A stretch of 64,000 nt of DNA from Ctena decussata. Its lineage: Eukaryota; Mollusca; Bivalvia; Lucinida; Lucinidae. Positions 45,718 through 58,281 of the stretch are shown here, one piece after another. The translations under genes and the position numbers were made by a program. Numbering within the stretch: the stretch's first letter is position 1; every line of letters starts with the position of its first letter. The stretch is from positions 57,043,737 through 57,107,736 of the forward strand of contig OZ022505.1 of assembly GCA_963989385.1 (NCBI GenBank), written 5' to 3'. The notes beneath the pieces are model-generated. The model was not told where the DNA came from, did not search any database, and worked only from the letters and a program-made list of their open reading frames with translations.

Positions 45718-45842
45718 TGTATTTCCACACCAACTGGTGAGAACAAATACAGGCAATGCCTCTGTCCAATACATTGGCATATGTATATACTACTATGTAT
45801 CAGTAGTCATGAAATCCTAATTCTGTATGGGGTGGTCATGGT

Positions 45843-46190
45843 CGGGTGATGGTGCTGGGTAACTTCCAGTGCCGTGGAGAGGTGGGGGTAGGGGTCCTAC
45901 TTTTGGACAAAAGTAGGGCAAGGGCCTTCTGTGCTTGCAGTAGGTGTCGGTGGGTGGGGTTTCTCTCTCCCCTACCATATCACTTCTCTCTCTGCCTCTG
46001 GGATGGTCGGGTCAGGCGATGGTGCTGGGTAGCTTTCAGTGCTTAGGCGTCCTTCTTATTTGGATAAAAGAAAGACAAATGCTTACCGTGCTTGCAGTAG
46101 GTGCGGATGGGAATCGTTTAGTCATTTTTCCCTCGCCTATCATATCTCTTTTTTTTCTCCCTCTCTCTGGGAGACGGCTCGATATAGACT
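45843..46190 (+). repeat. Imperfect 170-bp tandem duplication
   Basis: GATGGTGCTGGGTAACTTCC at 45848 and GATGGTGCTGGGTAGCTTTC at 46018, followed in both units by CTTGCAGTAGGTG and a CCTACCATATCACTTC / CCTATCATATCTC block. Two units, no coding support. Confidence 0.75.
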
Positions 46191-46317
46191 GAAATACTGT
46201 CTCAAACTTCGGAGCCGTTAAACCCAAAAAGAGCCAAACAAATGCTTAAAGTGAATACTTGTTTGATGTCTGATTAATATTTATAATGGTATATAGCATT
46301 TCGGCAGGTTTCTTAAA

Positions 46318-48356
46318 CAAGAGGGCCAAGAGGCCCTTAATCGCTCACCTGAGCAAAAAGTTTAAAGGTCAAACTAGGGTCATCATTTGAACAAACCTGA
46401 TAGTTTGCATTATTTCCAAATGGTTCTGAAGAAGAAGATTTTTGAATATTTTTCTATGTTTTGCTATGATTCAAACTCAGGACCCCCTGGGGCGGGGCCC
46501 TTTTGACCCTGGGGCCATCATTTGAATAACATTGGTATAGGACCACTGGGCAAGAACTAACTAAATTTCAAGCATCTGAATCAAGTGGTTCTTCATATTT
46601 TTCTATGTATTTCTATGGTTCAAACCCAGGACCCCTGGGAAGGGGCCATTTTAGACCCTGGGACCATCATTTGAACAAACTTGGTAAAGGACCACTATGC
46701 AATGCTACTTATCAAATTTCAAGCATCTGCACCAAGTGGTACTGGAGAAGAAGATTTTTAAGTATATTTTAATTTCAAACCCAAGACCCCCCCCCCCCCC
46801 CCCCCCGCCGCAGGGCCATTTTGGATTCCAGGGCCAACATTTACACAAACTTTGTAGGAGTCTACTGGGCAATGCATCATACCAAATTTCAAGCATCTGA
46901 GCCAAGTGGTTCTGCAGAGGAAGATGTTTAAATTTTTTTAACGCCAAAAGAAACGCACACAGTTTATGTTCTTTTTTCTCGGCACTATCACTAGGCAAGT
47001 CCAAATCGATCATTGCTTAGACTATGATATTCAACCGACTAAAGTGCACAAGGAAACTATCATGATTAGAATTTTTCATAAAACAGTTCTCTCACTTTCT
47101 CGAAAAACATTAAATTCCATTCCAAGAGTTATCTTTCCTTTTCAAATAAAGCATATCATGTCCAGAAATGGTCTTTGATATGCAACTGTTAGAAAAACGC
47201 TAAATTCATATGAATGTTGTGGTTATTAATTAAACGACAGTGCTATGAAATCAGTCAATTTTCAAATAACCTCCCTTTGTATTAAACAAATAGTAATTTT
47301 TGAAGACCGACAACGGCTTTGTTTATGCTACACGCTACAGTTTCTTTTATAAATTATTTCATGTGTTGCATTTCACTACAGTATCATTACTGATACAAAG
47401 TTTTTCCTTTTCTGTTTGAAAATAGAGTTCGAAGGTTTAATGGAAAACCCTATGTTAAAGTGAACTGTGTGTTTAAGCATTCTTGATACCTAAGTTTCCT
47501 TGTCTTGTTTTGAAGAATTAAAGAACAAAATGAATTATAGCAAATTTTCTTCTGATAAAGAGATTTACAGTCGCACGTAAATCGTGATTCAAAAAGATTC
47601 TGCAGTTGAGAAAATAACCTCTGAAAGATTGCTTGTTTTTGTAACTTTTAATTCTACCCAATCCAGAAAGTGTTGGTTTTTCTCAGAGTGTAAGAGATAT
47701 TGAGGGTTTTAGATATTCTTTTTCTCAAAAAACGCATGGACACGTCAAACTAACAAGACAAAAATTAGTAGCAGCTGGCTACTTTTGCAAATTTAATGTA
47801 CATGTATATACTTTGTGTGCGTTTCTTTTGGCGTTCAGTATATTTCTATGGGCCATTCAGGACCCTGGGGCCATCATTTTCACAAACTTTGTAGGAATAT
47901 ACTAGGCAATGCTACATACCAAATTTTAAGCATCTGAACCAATAGTTCTGAAGAAGAAGATATTTGAATATTTTTCTATGTATTTCTATAGTTTAAACCC
48001 AGGAGCCCCTGGGGTAGGCCATTTGGACCCTGGGGCGTCCATTTGAACAAACTTAGTAAAGAACCACTAGGCAATGCTACATACCAAATTTCAAGCACCT
48101 GCACAAAGTGGTGCAGGAGAAGAAGATTTTTAGTATATATTTTAATTTCGAACCCAGGCCACCCCCTCAGGGCCATTTTGGACCCCATGGCCACTATTTG
48201 AACAAACTTGGTAAAAGTCTACTTGACAATGCTTCATACCAAATATCAAAGCCCTAGGCCTAGCGGTTCCAGAGTGGATGTCTTTTAAAGCAAATTGTAG
48301 GCGACGGACGACGCACGACGGACACTGACTGATCACAATAGCTCACCCTGAGCTAA
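46318..48356 (-). repeat. Array A', unit 1 (with MITE insert)
   Basis: Array-A monomers in inverse orientation between AAGAGGGCCAAGAGGCCC and CACAATAGCTCACCCTGAGC. Contains a 20-base poly(C) run at 46787-46806. Interrupted by the element at 46940-47838. Confidence 0.85.
46940..47838. mobile_element. Non-autonomous Tc1/mariner-like element in array A'
   Basis: Both ends read AACGCCAAAAGAAACGCACA inward. The right end adds CAG|TA, as at 31044-32427 (TACTGAAC...AAAGAAAC), so the two probably belong to one superfamily. 899 bp, no transposase frame. Confidence 0.8.
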
Positions 48357-48360
48357 TATA

Positions 48361-50960
48361 AGAGAGCCAAGAGGCCCTGAATCGCTCACCTGAGCAAAGA
48401 GGTTAAAGGTCATACTAGGATCATCATTTGAACAAACCTGATAGTTTGCAACCATTTCAAAATGGTTTTGAAGAAAAAGATGTTTGAATGTTTTTCTATG
48501 ATTGCTATGGTTCAAACCCAGGACCCCCTGGCTTGGGGCCATTTTGGACCCTGGGCCATCATTTGAATAATCTTGGTAAAGGACGACTAGGCAATACATC
48601 ATACTAAATTTCAAGCATCTGAGCCAAGTGGTTCTGAAGAAGAAGATTTTGAAATATTTTTCTATGTATTTCTATGGCTCAAAACCAGGACCCCATGGGG
48701 CAGGGCCATTTTTGACCCAGGTGCCATCATTTGAAAAAAAAAATGGTAAAGGACCACTAGGCAATGCATCATACTAAAATTCAAGCATCTGCACTAAGGG
48801 GTTCTGGAGAAGATTTTAAGTATAATTTCGAACCCAAGACTCTCCGCCCCAGGGTCATTTTGGATCCCAGGGCCACCATTACACAAGCTTTGTAGAAGTC
48901 CAACAGGCAATCATACCAAATTTCAAGCATCAGAGCCAAGTGGTTCTGAGAAAGAAGATTTTTAAATATTTTTCTATATATTTCTATGGTTCAAACTCAG
49001 GACTCCCTGTCGCGGGGTCATTTTGGACCCTGGGGCCATCATTTGAACAAACTTGATAAGGGAATACAAGGCAATGCTACATACCAGATTTCAAGCATCT
49101 GAGCCAGAAGGTTCTGATGAAGAAGGTTTTTGATTATTTTTCTATGAATGTCTATGGTTCAAACCCAGGACTCCTAGGGCGGGGCCATTTTAGGCCCTGG
49201 GGTCATCATTTGAACAAACTTGGTAAACACTAGTAGGCAATGCTACATATCAAATTTCAAGCATCTGAGCCAAGTGGTTCTGAAGAAGAAGATTTTTGAA
49301 TATTTTTCTATGTATTTCTATGATTCAAACCTAGCACTCCCTGTTGCGGGGCCATTTTGGACCCTGGGGCCACAATTTCTACAAACTTGGTAAACAGCAA
49401 CTAGGCAATGCAACATATCAAATTTAAAGCATCTGAGCCTTGCGGTTGTGAAAAAGATTTTTTAATATTTGCTATGTATTTCTATGATTTAAACCTGGGA
49501 CTCCCTGTCCCGAGGCCATTTTGGACCCTGCGGCCACCATTTGATCAAACTAGGTAGAGGACCACTAGGCAATGTTACCAAATTACAAGCATCTGAGGCA
49601 AGCAGTTCTGTTAAAGAAGATTTTTAAGTATTTTTCAGTTTCGACCCAAGACCCCCTGCCCCAGGGCCATTTTGGTCCCTGGGGCCACCATTTGAACAGA
49701 GTCGGAGGACGACCACTCGGCAATGCTACGTACCAAATTTCAAGCATCTGAGCCAAGGAGTTCTGGAGTAGAAGATTTTTCATTAATTTTTAGTTTCGAA
49801 CCCCAGACTCCCTGGCCCAGGGCCATTTTGGTCCCTGGGGCCACCATTTGAGCAAACTTGGTAGAGGACCACTAGGCAATGTTACATACCAAATTTCAAG
49901 CATCTTAACCAATCAGTTCTGGAGTAGAAGATTTTTAAGTATTTTTAGATTCGAACCCAAGACTCCCTGGCCCAGGGTCATTTTGGATCCTGGGGCCACC
50001 ATTTGAACAAACTTGAAATAGGACCACTAGGCGATCTTACATACCAAATTTCAAGCATCGGAACCAAGCAGTTCTGGAGTAGAAGATTTTTAAGTACTTT
50101 TTAGTTTCGAACCCAAGATCCCCTACCCAAGGGCCATTTTGAACCCTGGGGCCATCATTTTAAACAAAGTTGGAATAGGACCAATAGGCAATGTTTCATA
50201 CCAAATTTCAAGCATCTGAGCCAAGTAGTTCTGGTGAAGAAAATTTTTAAGTATGTTTTAGTTTCAAACCCAAGACCCGCTGCCCCAAGACCATTTTGGA
50301 CCCTGGGGCCACCATTTGAACAAAGTTGGTAGAGGACCACTAGGCAATGCATCAGGCCAAATTTCCAGCATCTGCACTAAGCGGTTTTGAAGAAGATTTT
50401 TGAATATTTTTCTATGTATTTCTGTGGTTCAAACTTAAGACCCCCTGGGGCGCGGCCATTTCGGACCCTGAGGCCATTATGTGAACAAACATGCTGAAGG
50501 ACCATTAGGCAATGCTACATACCGAATTTTCAGCATCTGAGCCTTGCAGTTCTGAAAAAGAATTTTTTGAATATTTTTCTGTGTATTTCTATGGTTCAAA
50601 CCTGGACTCCCTGCCCCGGGGCCATTTTAGACCCTGGGGCCTCCATTTGAACAATCTTGGTAGAAGACCACAAGGCAATGCTACATACCAAATTCCAAGC
50701 ATCTTAAGTAGGTCTGGAGAAGAAGATTTTTAAGTATATTTTAGTTTCGAACCCAAGACCCCCTGCCCCAGAGCCATTTTGGATTCTGGGGCCACCATTT
50801 GAACAATCTAGGTAGCGGTCTACTAGGCAATGGTTCATACCAAAACACAAAGCCCCAGGCCTAGCGGTTTCAGAGATGTCATTTAAAGCAAATTGTTGAC
50901 GACACACGACGGACGACACACGACGGACGACAGACACTGAGTGATCACAAACGCCCCCCT
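48361..50960 (-). repeat. Array A', unit 2
   Basis: A second complete array bounded like unit 1 (AGAGAGCCAAGAGGCCCTG at the left, CACTGAGTGATCACAAACGC at the right). About 16 monomers of 155-165 bp. The two units stand head to tail, so A' has duplicated relative to the single array A. Confidence 0.85.
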
Positions 50961-51184
50961 GAGCCTATGGCCATGGTTACCGAAGTTTCAGCCAAACATT
51001 CCCCAAACCCTAATACAGTCACCCCCCTGCCCGGTAATGCTACACATGAAATTTAATCGAGACTGGCCTTGTAGCTTTAGAGATATACTTGTTTGAAATT
51101 GTTAACGGCGTACGACGGGCGGACGAAGGAGCCTGCTCATCCTATAAGACCCCCACCCCCTCCCATGAGCCTCTGGCTCAGATG

Positions 51185-51477
51185 AGCTAAAAATAACCAC
51201 CAACGCGGAAGCATTCTACAGACACAATGAACCATCAAATCCTAAATGTTTGTCCAGCCTGATGACCGCCGAACCACGAGGGACGAGGGACAAAGCCGTA
51301 AACACGGACGCACCACTGGTTATCCCATAACCTACCCCGACATACCCAGGATGTCCAAAACGCAAATCTATTGTACAACCTTCTCATCCCGGATTCGCCA
51401 GGATACACTGAGACGAAAAGTGCAGCAGAAATTTCCTTGGTAGAATAACACAGGTAAAGCTTGTAACTTTTTATGTG
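51185..51477. other. Spacer between array A' and right inverted repeat
   Basis: Contains 51379-51417, a reverse-complement match (four mismatches) to 24986-25024, which lies at the inner edge of array A. No coding sequence. Confidence 0.55.
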
Positions 51478-51584
51478 CATGAAAACAAAAACAGCTATGC
51501 GATTACGAGCAGTAACTGTAGTATTGCCTTTACGTATCTCGTTATGTTTATGTCTTATGTTTATGTAGTAGGTCTCTTAGGGGA
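51478..51584 (-). repeat. Right terminal inverted repeat of the 29-kb region
   Basis: Ungapped reverse-complement match to 22522-22628 with three mismatches; followed by ATAA. Confidence 0.9.
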
Positions 51585-51588
51585 AACT

Positions 51589-52215
51589 TCTCTAATAAAA
51601 CAACATGTTTTGTGTTACATGCCCCCTCTAAAAGAATGAAACTCTTAAAGCAAGTACATGTGTGGGCTGGAGTACAAATTTTTACCATTCTTAATTTTCT
51701 GTTGCATTTCAATGGCTAAAGAGAAATGATTTCCACTTAGCTTGCATATCTATCTGCTGTCTTTCCGGTAAGGACTGTAGCTTAGTGTGGCATAATTGCA
51801 AAATTATTTCACAGTTACTTAGATTAAAGGGGTGGGGAGTTGCTTGCATGCGACGACTGTGCATGGTGTGGGCACCTTATTTTTTATGCTTCGAAATATG
51901 TGTATATATAACAATGTGACAATTAGCCTTTTTGCTGTGATGATTTTGGTATCTATAAAATTGCATGTATATGATATCTTCCTGATTTAGGATTGTCATA
52001 TAGTAAAAGCCCTACAAGGCTTATGTTGCCATGTTTCTGTATGTATGACTTGAATACAGTTTCTGTATCTATATCTGTATTTTTACGTGCTAATATTGAG
52101 GACCTTATCCCTGCTTACTACTATTGTAACAGTTCTCAAAAATAATATCCATAAATATCATGTAATCGCTACTCTACAGTCTGAATTTGTTCCAGGCGAT
52201 TCTACTTTAATAAAT
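51589..52215. other. No recognisable feature
   Basis: AT-rich DNA of 3'-UTR-like or intergenic character; no repeat or gene recognised. Confidence 0.4.
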
Positions 52216-52399
52216 AAAAGGGTCATGTGGCTCTAAGTCGCTCGAGTAAAAAAAGGTCAAAGGTCAAACTAGGATCATCATTCAAACAAACCTGATAGCT
52301 TAAACTGTCAAAATATGACAGACATTGGTTAAAGCTAAAAATGACCTTGACCTCTATTGCTAAAACAAAATCAAGTTTTCATTTATTAGACGGTATCTA

Positions 52400-52650
52400 T
52401 TAACTTCTGTACCAAAATTTTCTATAAGTTCCATGAACTTTTATATAGACCATCTCCCCTAGTAAATTCGTAAAGTCGGAAGAACTTGCTTTATTTCCCC
52501 AAAATATGTTGATTTGATTGGACATTCCGTCCAAGTCAGTCAGCATTTTCATTATTAATACATCATCCAAATATGTCGAGAATGCTTCAGTGATTTCAGC
52601 TTCCTTATCCTCAGAAAGAGATACCATGAAGTCTTTTTCCTAGCAAAATA
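52400..52650 (-). pseudogene. Reverse-transcriptase fragment with YLDD motif
   Basis: The minus strand reads KDFMVSLSEDKEAEITEAFS, TYLDDVLIMKMLTDLDGM, SNQINIFWGNKASSSDFT. Tyr-Leu-Asp-Asp after a variable AFxT stretch fits the RT active-site YxDD, and the spacing fits a retroelement RT family that I remember as common in molluscs. Upstream TTTTTATTTTGCTAG would also suit a splice acceptor, so a host exon is the alternative. Only about 75 codons survive. The neighbouring 52220-52395 is an array-A' scrap. Confidence 0.45.
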
Positions 52651-52835
52651 AAAACAAATATTCTAAAAAAGAAGGAACATTTAGTGAATCGGAATAATTA
52701 CTTTGTGTATGCGTAACTTAGATCCAGCTATAATGTAACTGTCCTGCGCAAAGAAGGAATCTGAAAAATAATGTACTGCGCACAGCTGGAATTATTAATT
52801 GTCTCGTGCAGAGTGGCAATTCTTATCTTGCGCAA

Positions 52836-53314
52836 GACAATTCCGGAATTGTCTCGGCGCAAAGTGGTAATCGGGACACGGTGAGAATAATGCTTAGTTT
52901 GAGATTTAATATGGATCTGTTCCCTCGAGCCTCTTGGAAAATATCGTTATGAGAATTAGAACAATATAACAACGATTACAAAGAAAAGAAGAAGAAGAAA
53001 AAATGAAAAGACGAAGATAATATAGATTTTTCAGTTGATTTCTCAGCGATACACTAATTGAAATATTTGGAAAGAAAAGAAAAATCATCATCTCATGACT
53101 TGTAAGTAATATTTATCATTTCCGTACCTTGTGTATTTCTCTTTCAACAAAACATTCGATTCTCACTTTTCCCCGATGATTCCCAGTTTGCGAGAGACAG
53201 TTACCTGTTCGATATACCAGCCGAATCCCTTTCGCCATTCTAAAAGTGTAACGGTACAATTCCGGAATTGTAACACAAAGGCAGAATACCTAGCTACAAT
53301 TCCGGAATTGTAGC
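52836..53314. promoter_or_regulatory. Three perfect palindromes with one shared 16-bp core
   Basis: The core ACAATTCCGGAATTGT occurs at 52837-52852, 53256-53271 and 53296-53311. In each case it is extended by complementary flanks: G...C, T...A and GCT...AGC. The first abuts a further palindrome TCTTGCGCAAGA (52826-52837). A protein-binding role is inference; a mobile-element origin is the alternative. Confidence 0.5.
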
Positions 53315-53500
53315 GATTATAACACCGTATATTACGATAATTAGCGATATGTATGTGGCTTCTTTTTATATCACACACATATCAACCAGAGACTCACATA
53401 TCAGCCCAGACTCCTAGATCGGTCCCTCGGGCAGAGTAGGGAGTCTCGAGCTGGTATTGGAGTCGAAATCTGAAATAAGTTTACAAAGGTTAAACTAATT

Positions 53501-56500
53501 ATTTATATGGAGAAATCTCAATCGGTAGCAGTAAAAGAAACTAAAGTGGATTTTATATCAGTTTATTATATACTTCACTCAAACCTCCTCATTATCAATT
53601 TGGCAACAAAGAACCAACCCAGTCGTGAAATGTATGACAGCTCAGATGTCACTAGGGTCTAGTGGCCCTTGCGACACTGCCGAACCAGTTAAGGAGCATT
53701 CCAGCCAACCACTGAGAGAAGCAAAGCGGCTGGAACAGGACTCACACAGGGCTACTAATTGCCTAAATGCTTAGGCGGTACAATGCTGAAAAGCTAACCG
53801 TAATGGTTCAGTCAGTAGATACTGTGCGCAGTCCTATGCCATAAGTTGGTTGCCTGATGTGCTTTACAAAGTCTTGCAGCGGCAGTGAGCCACCCCTCTG
53901 CGGAGGAGTTGTTAGATTTCCTGCGGGGAGATCCCTGACTGGCAAGTTATGTAAACAGGCGGGGTCGGCTGAAAACCTAAAGGTAGACGCAATGTCATCT
54001 GTGGTTGCACAGACTGATTACTTGGGGGGGGGGGAAGTAGGTTAATTTTAGCCAAAAAGTAACCAAATTCCCAGCAAGAAAATAATTCAGTCCGAATCTA
54101 ACAGTCAATCATAGGGAAACAAAACAAACATAAACTGGGCAGGTCCTCCTCAGATTTCACATGATGGAGTAGTGGTGGGGATTGGAGGTTGATAGGGAAA
54201 ACAATATGAAGCTATCCACTCTGACTCAAATTGCAAACTGCTGCACGACAAGTAAATGATTGTTTGAAATATCAGTTGTCACCTAGTTTGTTAGCATTTC
54301 AATCAACTCCATATAAACCATATTTATTAAACAATAAATACACATTTATATGGAGAAATCTCAATCGGTAGCAGTAAAAGAAACTAAAGTGGATTTTATA
54401 TCAGTTTATTATATACTTCACTCAAACCTTCTCATTAACAATTTGGCAACAAAGAACCAACCCAGTCGTGAAATGTATGACTAGCTCAGATGTCACAAGG
54501 GTCTAGTGGCCCTTGCGACACTGCCGAGCCAGTTAAGGAGCATTCCAGCCAAACACTGAGAGAAGCAAAGCGGCTGGAACAGGACTCACACAGGGCTACT
54601 AATTGCCTAAATGCTTAGGCGGTACAATGCTGAAAAGCTAACCGTAATGGTTCAGTCAGTAGATACTGTGCGCAGTCCTATGCCATAAGTTGGTTGCCTG
54701 ATGTGCTTTACAAAGTCTTGCAGCGGCAGTGAGCCACCCCTCTGCGGAGGAGTAGTTAGATTTCCTGCGGGGAGATCCCTGACTGGCAAGTTATGTAAAC
54801 AGGCGGGGTTGGCTGAAAACCTAAAGGTAGATGCAATGTCATCTGTGGTTGCACAGACTGATTACTTGGGGGGGGGGGGGGAAATAGGTTAATTTTAGCC
54901 AAAAAGTAACCAAATTCCCAGCAAGAAAATAATTCAGTCCGAATCTAACAGTCAATCATAGGGAAACAAAACAAACATAAACTGGGCAGGTCCTCCTCAG
55001 ATTTCACATGATGGAGTAGTGGTGGGGATTGGAGGTGGATATGGAAAACAATATGAAGCTATCCACTCTGACTCAAATTGCAAACTGCTGCACGACAAGT
55101 AAATGATTGTTTGAAATATCAGTTGTCACCTAGTTTGTTAGCATTTCAATCAACTCCATATAAACCATATTTATTAAACAATAAATACACATTTATATGG
55201 AGAAATCTCAATCGGTAGCAGTAAAAGAAACTAAAGTGGATTTTATATCAGTTTATTATATACTTCACTCAAACCTTCTCATTAACAATTTGGCAACAAA
55301 GAACCAACCCAGTCGTGAAATGTATGACTAGCTCAGATGTCACAAGGGTCTAGTGGCCCTTGCGACACTGCCGAGCCAGTTAAGGAGCATTCCAGCCAAC
55401 CACTGAGAGAAGCAAAGCGGCTGGAACAGGACTCACACAGGGCTACTAATTGCCTAAATGCTTAGGCGGTGCAATGCTGAAAAGCTAACCGTAATGGTTC
55501 AGTCAGTAGATACTGTGCGCAGTCCTATGCCATAAGTTGGTTGCCTGATGTGCTTTACAAAGTCTTGCAGCGGCAGTGAGCCACCCCTCTGCGGAGGAGT
55601 AGTTAGATTTCCTGCGGGGAGATCCCTGACTGGCAAGTTATGTAAACAGGCGGGGTTGGCTGAAAACCTAAAGGTAGATGCAATGTCATCTGTGGTTGCA
55701 CAGACTGATTACTTGGGGGGGAAAATAGGTTAATTTTAGCCAAAAAGTAACCAAATTCCCAGCAAGAAAATAATTCAGTCCGAATCTAACAGTCAATCAT
55801 AGGGAAACAAAACAAACATAAACTGGGCAGGTCCTCCTCAGATTTCACATGATGGAGTAGTGGTGGGGATTGGAGGTGGATATGGAAAACAATATGAAGC
55901 TATCCACTCTGACTCAAATTGCAAACTGCTGCACGACAAGTAAATGATTGTTTGAAATATCAGTTGTCACCTAGTTTGTTAGCATTTCAATCAACTCCAT
56001 ATAAACCATATTTATTAAACAATAAATACACATTTATATGGAGAAATCTCAATCGGTAGCAGTAAAAGAAACTAAAGTGGATTTTATATCAGTTTATTAT
56101 ATACTTCACTCAAACCTTCTCATTAACAATATGGCAACAAAGAACCAACCCAGTCGTGAAATGTATGACTAGCTCAGATGTCACAAGGGTCTAGTGGCCC
56201 TTGCGACACTGCCGAGCCAGTTAAAGAGCATTCCAGCCAACCACTGAGAGAAGCAAAGCGGCTGGAACAGGACTCACACAGGGCTACTAATTGCCTAAAT
56301 GCTTAGGCGGTGCAATGCTGAAAAGCTAACCGTAATGGTTCAGTCAGTAGATACTGTGCGCAGTCCTATGCCATAAGTTGGTTGCCTGATGTGCTTTACA
56401 AAGTCTTGCAGCGGCAGTGAGCCACCCCCCTGCGGAGGAGTTGTTAGATTTCCTGCGGGGAGATCCCTGACTGGCAAGTTATGTAAACAGGCGGGGTTGG

Positions 56501-58281
56501 CTGAAAACCTAAAGGTAGATGCAATGTCATCTGTGGTTGCACAGACTGATTACTTGGGGGGAAAATAGGTTAATTTTAGCCAAAAAGTAACCAAATTCCC
56601 AGCAAGAAAATAATTCAGTCCGAATCTAACAGTCAATCATAGGGAAACAAAACAAACATAAACTGGGCAGGTCCTCCTCAGATTTCACATGATGGAGTAG
56701 TGGTGGGGATTGGAGGTGGATATGGAAAACAATATGAAGCTATCCACTCTGACTCAAATTGCAAACTGCTGCACGACAAGTAAATGATTGTTTGAAATAT
56801 CAGTTGTCACCTAGTTTGTTAGCATTTCAATCAACTCCATATAAACCATATTTATTAAACAATAAATACACATTTATATGGAGCAATCTCAATCGGTAGC
56901 AGTAAAAGAAACTAAAGTGGATTTTATATCAGTTTATTATATACTTCACTCAAACCTTCTCATTAACAATTTGGCAACAAAGAACCAACCCAGTCGTGAA
57001 ATGTATGACTAGCTCAAATGTCACAAGGGTCTAGTGGCCCTTGCGACACTGCCGAGCCAGTTAAGGAGCATTCCAGCCAACCACTGAGAGAAGCAAAGCG
57101 GCTGGAACAGGACTCACACAGGGCTACTAATTGCCTAAATGCTTAGGCGGTGCAATGCTGAAAAGCTAACCGTAATGGTTCAGTCAGTAGATACTGTGCG
57201 CAGTCCTATGCCATAAGTTGGTTGCCTGATGTGCTTTACAAAGTCTTGCAGCGGCAGTGAGCCACCCCTCTGCGGAGGAGTAGTTAGATTTCCTGCGGGG
57301 AGATCCCTGACTGGCAAGTTATGTAAACAGGCGGGGTTGGCTGAAAACCTAAAGGTAGATGCAATGTCATCTGTGGTTGCACAGACTGATTACTTGGGGG
57401 GGAAAATAGGTTAATTTTAGCCAAAAAGTAACCAAATTCCCAGCAAGTAAATAATTCAGTCCGAATCTAACAGTCAATCATAGGGAAACAAAACAAACAT
57501 AAACTGGGCAGGTCCTCCTCAGATTTCACATGATGGAGTAGTGGTGGGGATTGGAGGTGGATATGGAAAACAATATGAAGCTATCCACTCTGACTCAAAT
57601 TGCAAACTGCTGCACGACAAGTAAATGATTGTTTGAAATATCAGTTGTCACCTAGTTTGTTAGCATTTCAATCAACTCCATATAAACCATATTTATTAAA
57701 CAATAAATACACATTTATATGGAGAAATCTCAATCGGTAGCAGTAAAAGAAACTAAAGTGGATTTTATATCAGTTTATTATATACTTCACTCAAACCTCC
57801 TCATTAACAATTTGGCAACAAAGAACCAACCCAGTCGTGAAATGTATGACTAGCTCAGATGTCACAAGGGTCTAGTGGCCCTTGCGACACTGCCGAGCCA
57901 GTTAAGGAGCATTCCAGCCAACCACTGAGAGAAGCAAAGCGGCTGGAACAGGACTCACACAGGGCTACTAATTGCCTAAATGCTTAGGCGGTGCAATGCT
58001 GAAAAGCTAACCGTAATGGTTCAGTCAGAAGATACTGTGCGCAGTCCTATGCAATAGGTTGGTTGCCTGATGTGCTTTACAAAGTCTTGCAAGCGGCAGT
58101 GAGCCACCCCTCTGCGGAGGAGTAGTTAGATTCCCTGCGGGGAGATCCCTGACTGGCAAGTTATGTAAACAGGCGGGGTTGGCTGAAAACCTGAAGGTAG
58201 ATGCAATGTCATCTGTAGTTGCACAGACTGATTACTTGGGGGGAAAATAGGTTAATTTTAGCCAAAAATTAACCAAATTCC
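53501..58281 (+). repeat. ~842-bp satellite, five full copies and one partial
   Basis: Unit starts (ATTTATATGGAGAAATC, one with GAGCAATC) at 53501, 54344, 55191, 56032, 56872 and 57713; the last copy stops at about 58281. Unit lengths of 840-847 bp differ mainly through a G run (11, 14, 7, 6, 7 and 6 Gs). Copies differ by only a few bases otherwise. A 61-63 codon frame beginning MCFTKSCSGSEPPLCGG is open in at least four units but runs into the variable G tract and stops, so coding is unlikely. Confidence 0.92.

Larger units (their letters stand above)
22522..51584. other. 29-kb mirrored repeat region bounded by inverted repeats
   Basis: Terminal 107-bp inverted repeats (22522-22628 and 51478-51584) differ at three positions. 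They are flanked by ATAA on both sides (22518-22521, 51585-51588); TA-only duplication is equally possible. Inside, block types recur in roughly reversed order and orientation: array A (22650-24978) with A' (46318-50960), array C (27141-29135) with C' (43541-44960), and block D (29430-29905) with D' (41745-42098). Several younger mobile elements have inserted. No host gene is visible inside. It may be a giant TIR element or an ancient inverted duplication. Confidence 0.6.

Noticed and set aside
22522..51584. Maverick/Polinton or other large coding transposon
   Set aside because: No integrase, polymerase, protease or capsid-like frame is present anywhere inside, so only a non-coding or fully decayed element could be claimed.
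53857..54045. Repeated 61-63 codon frame in the 842-bp satellite as a gene family
   Set aside because: The frame ends in a variable poly(G) tract, changes its C-terminus between units and shows no domain. Identity between units is equally high outside the frame.
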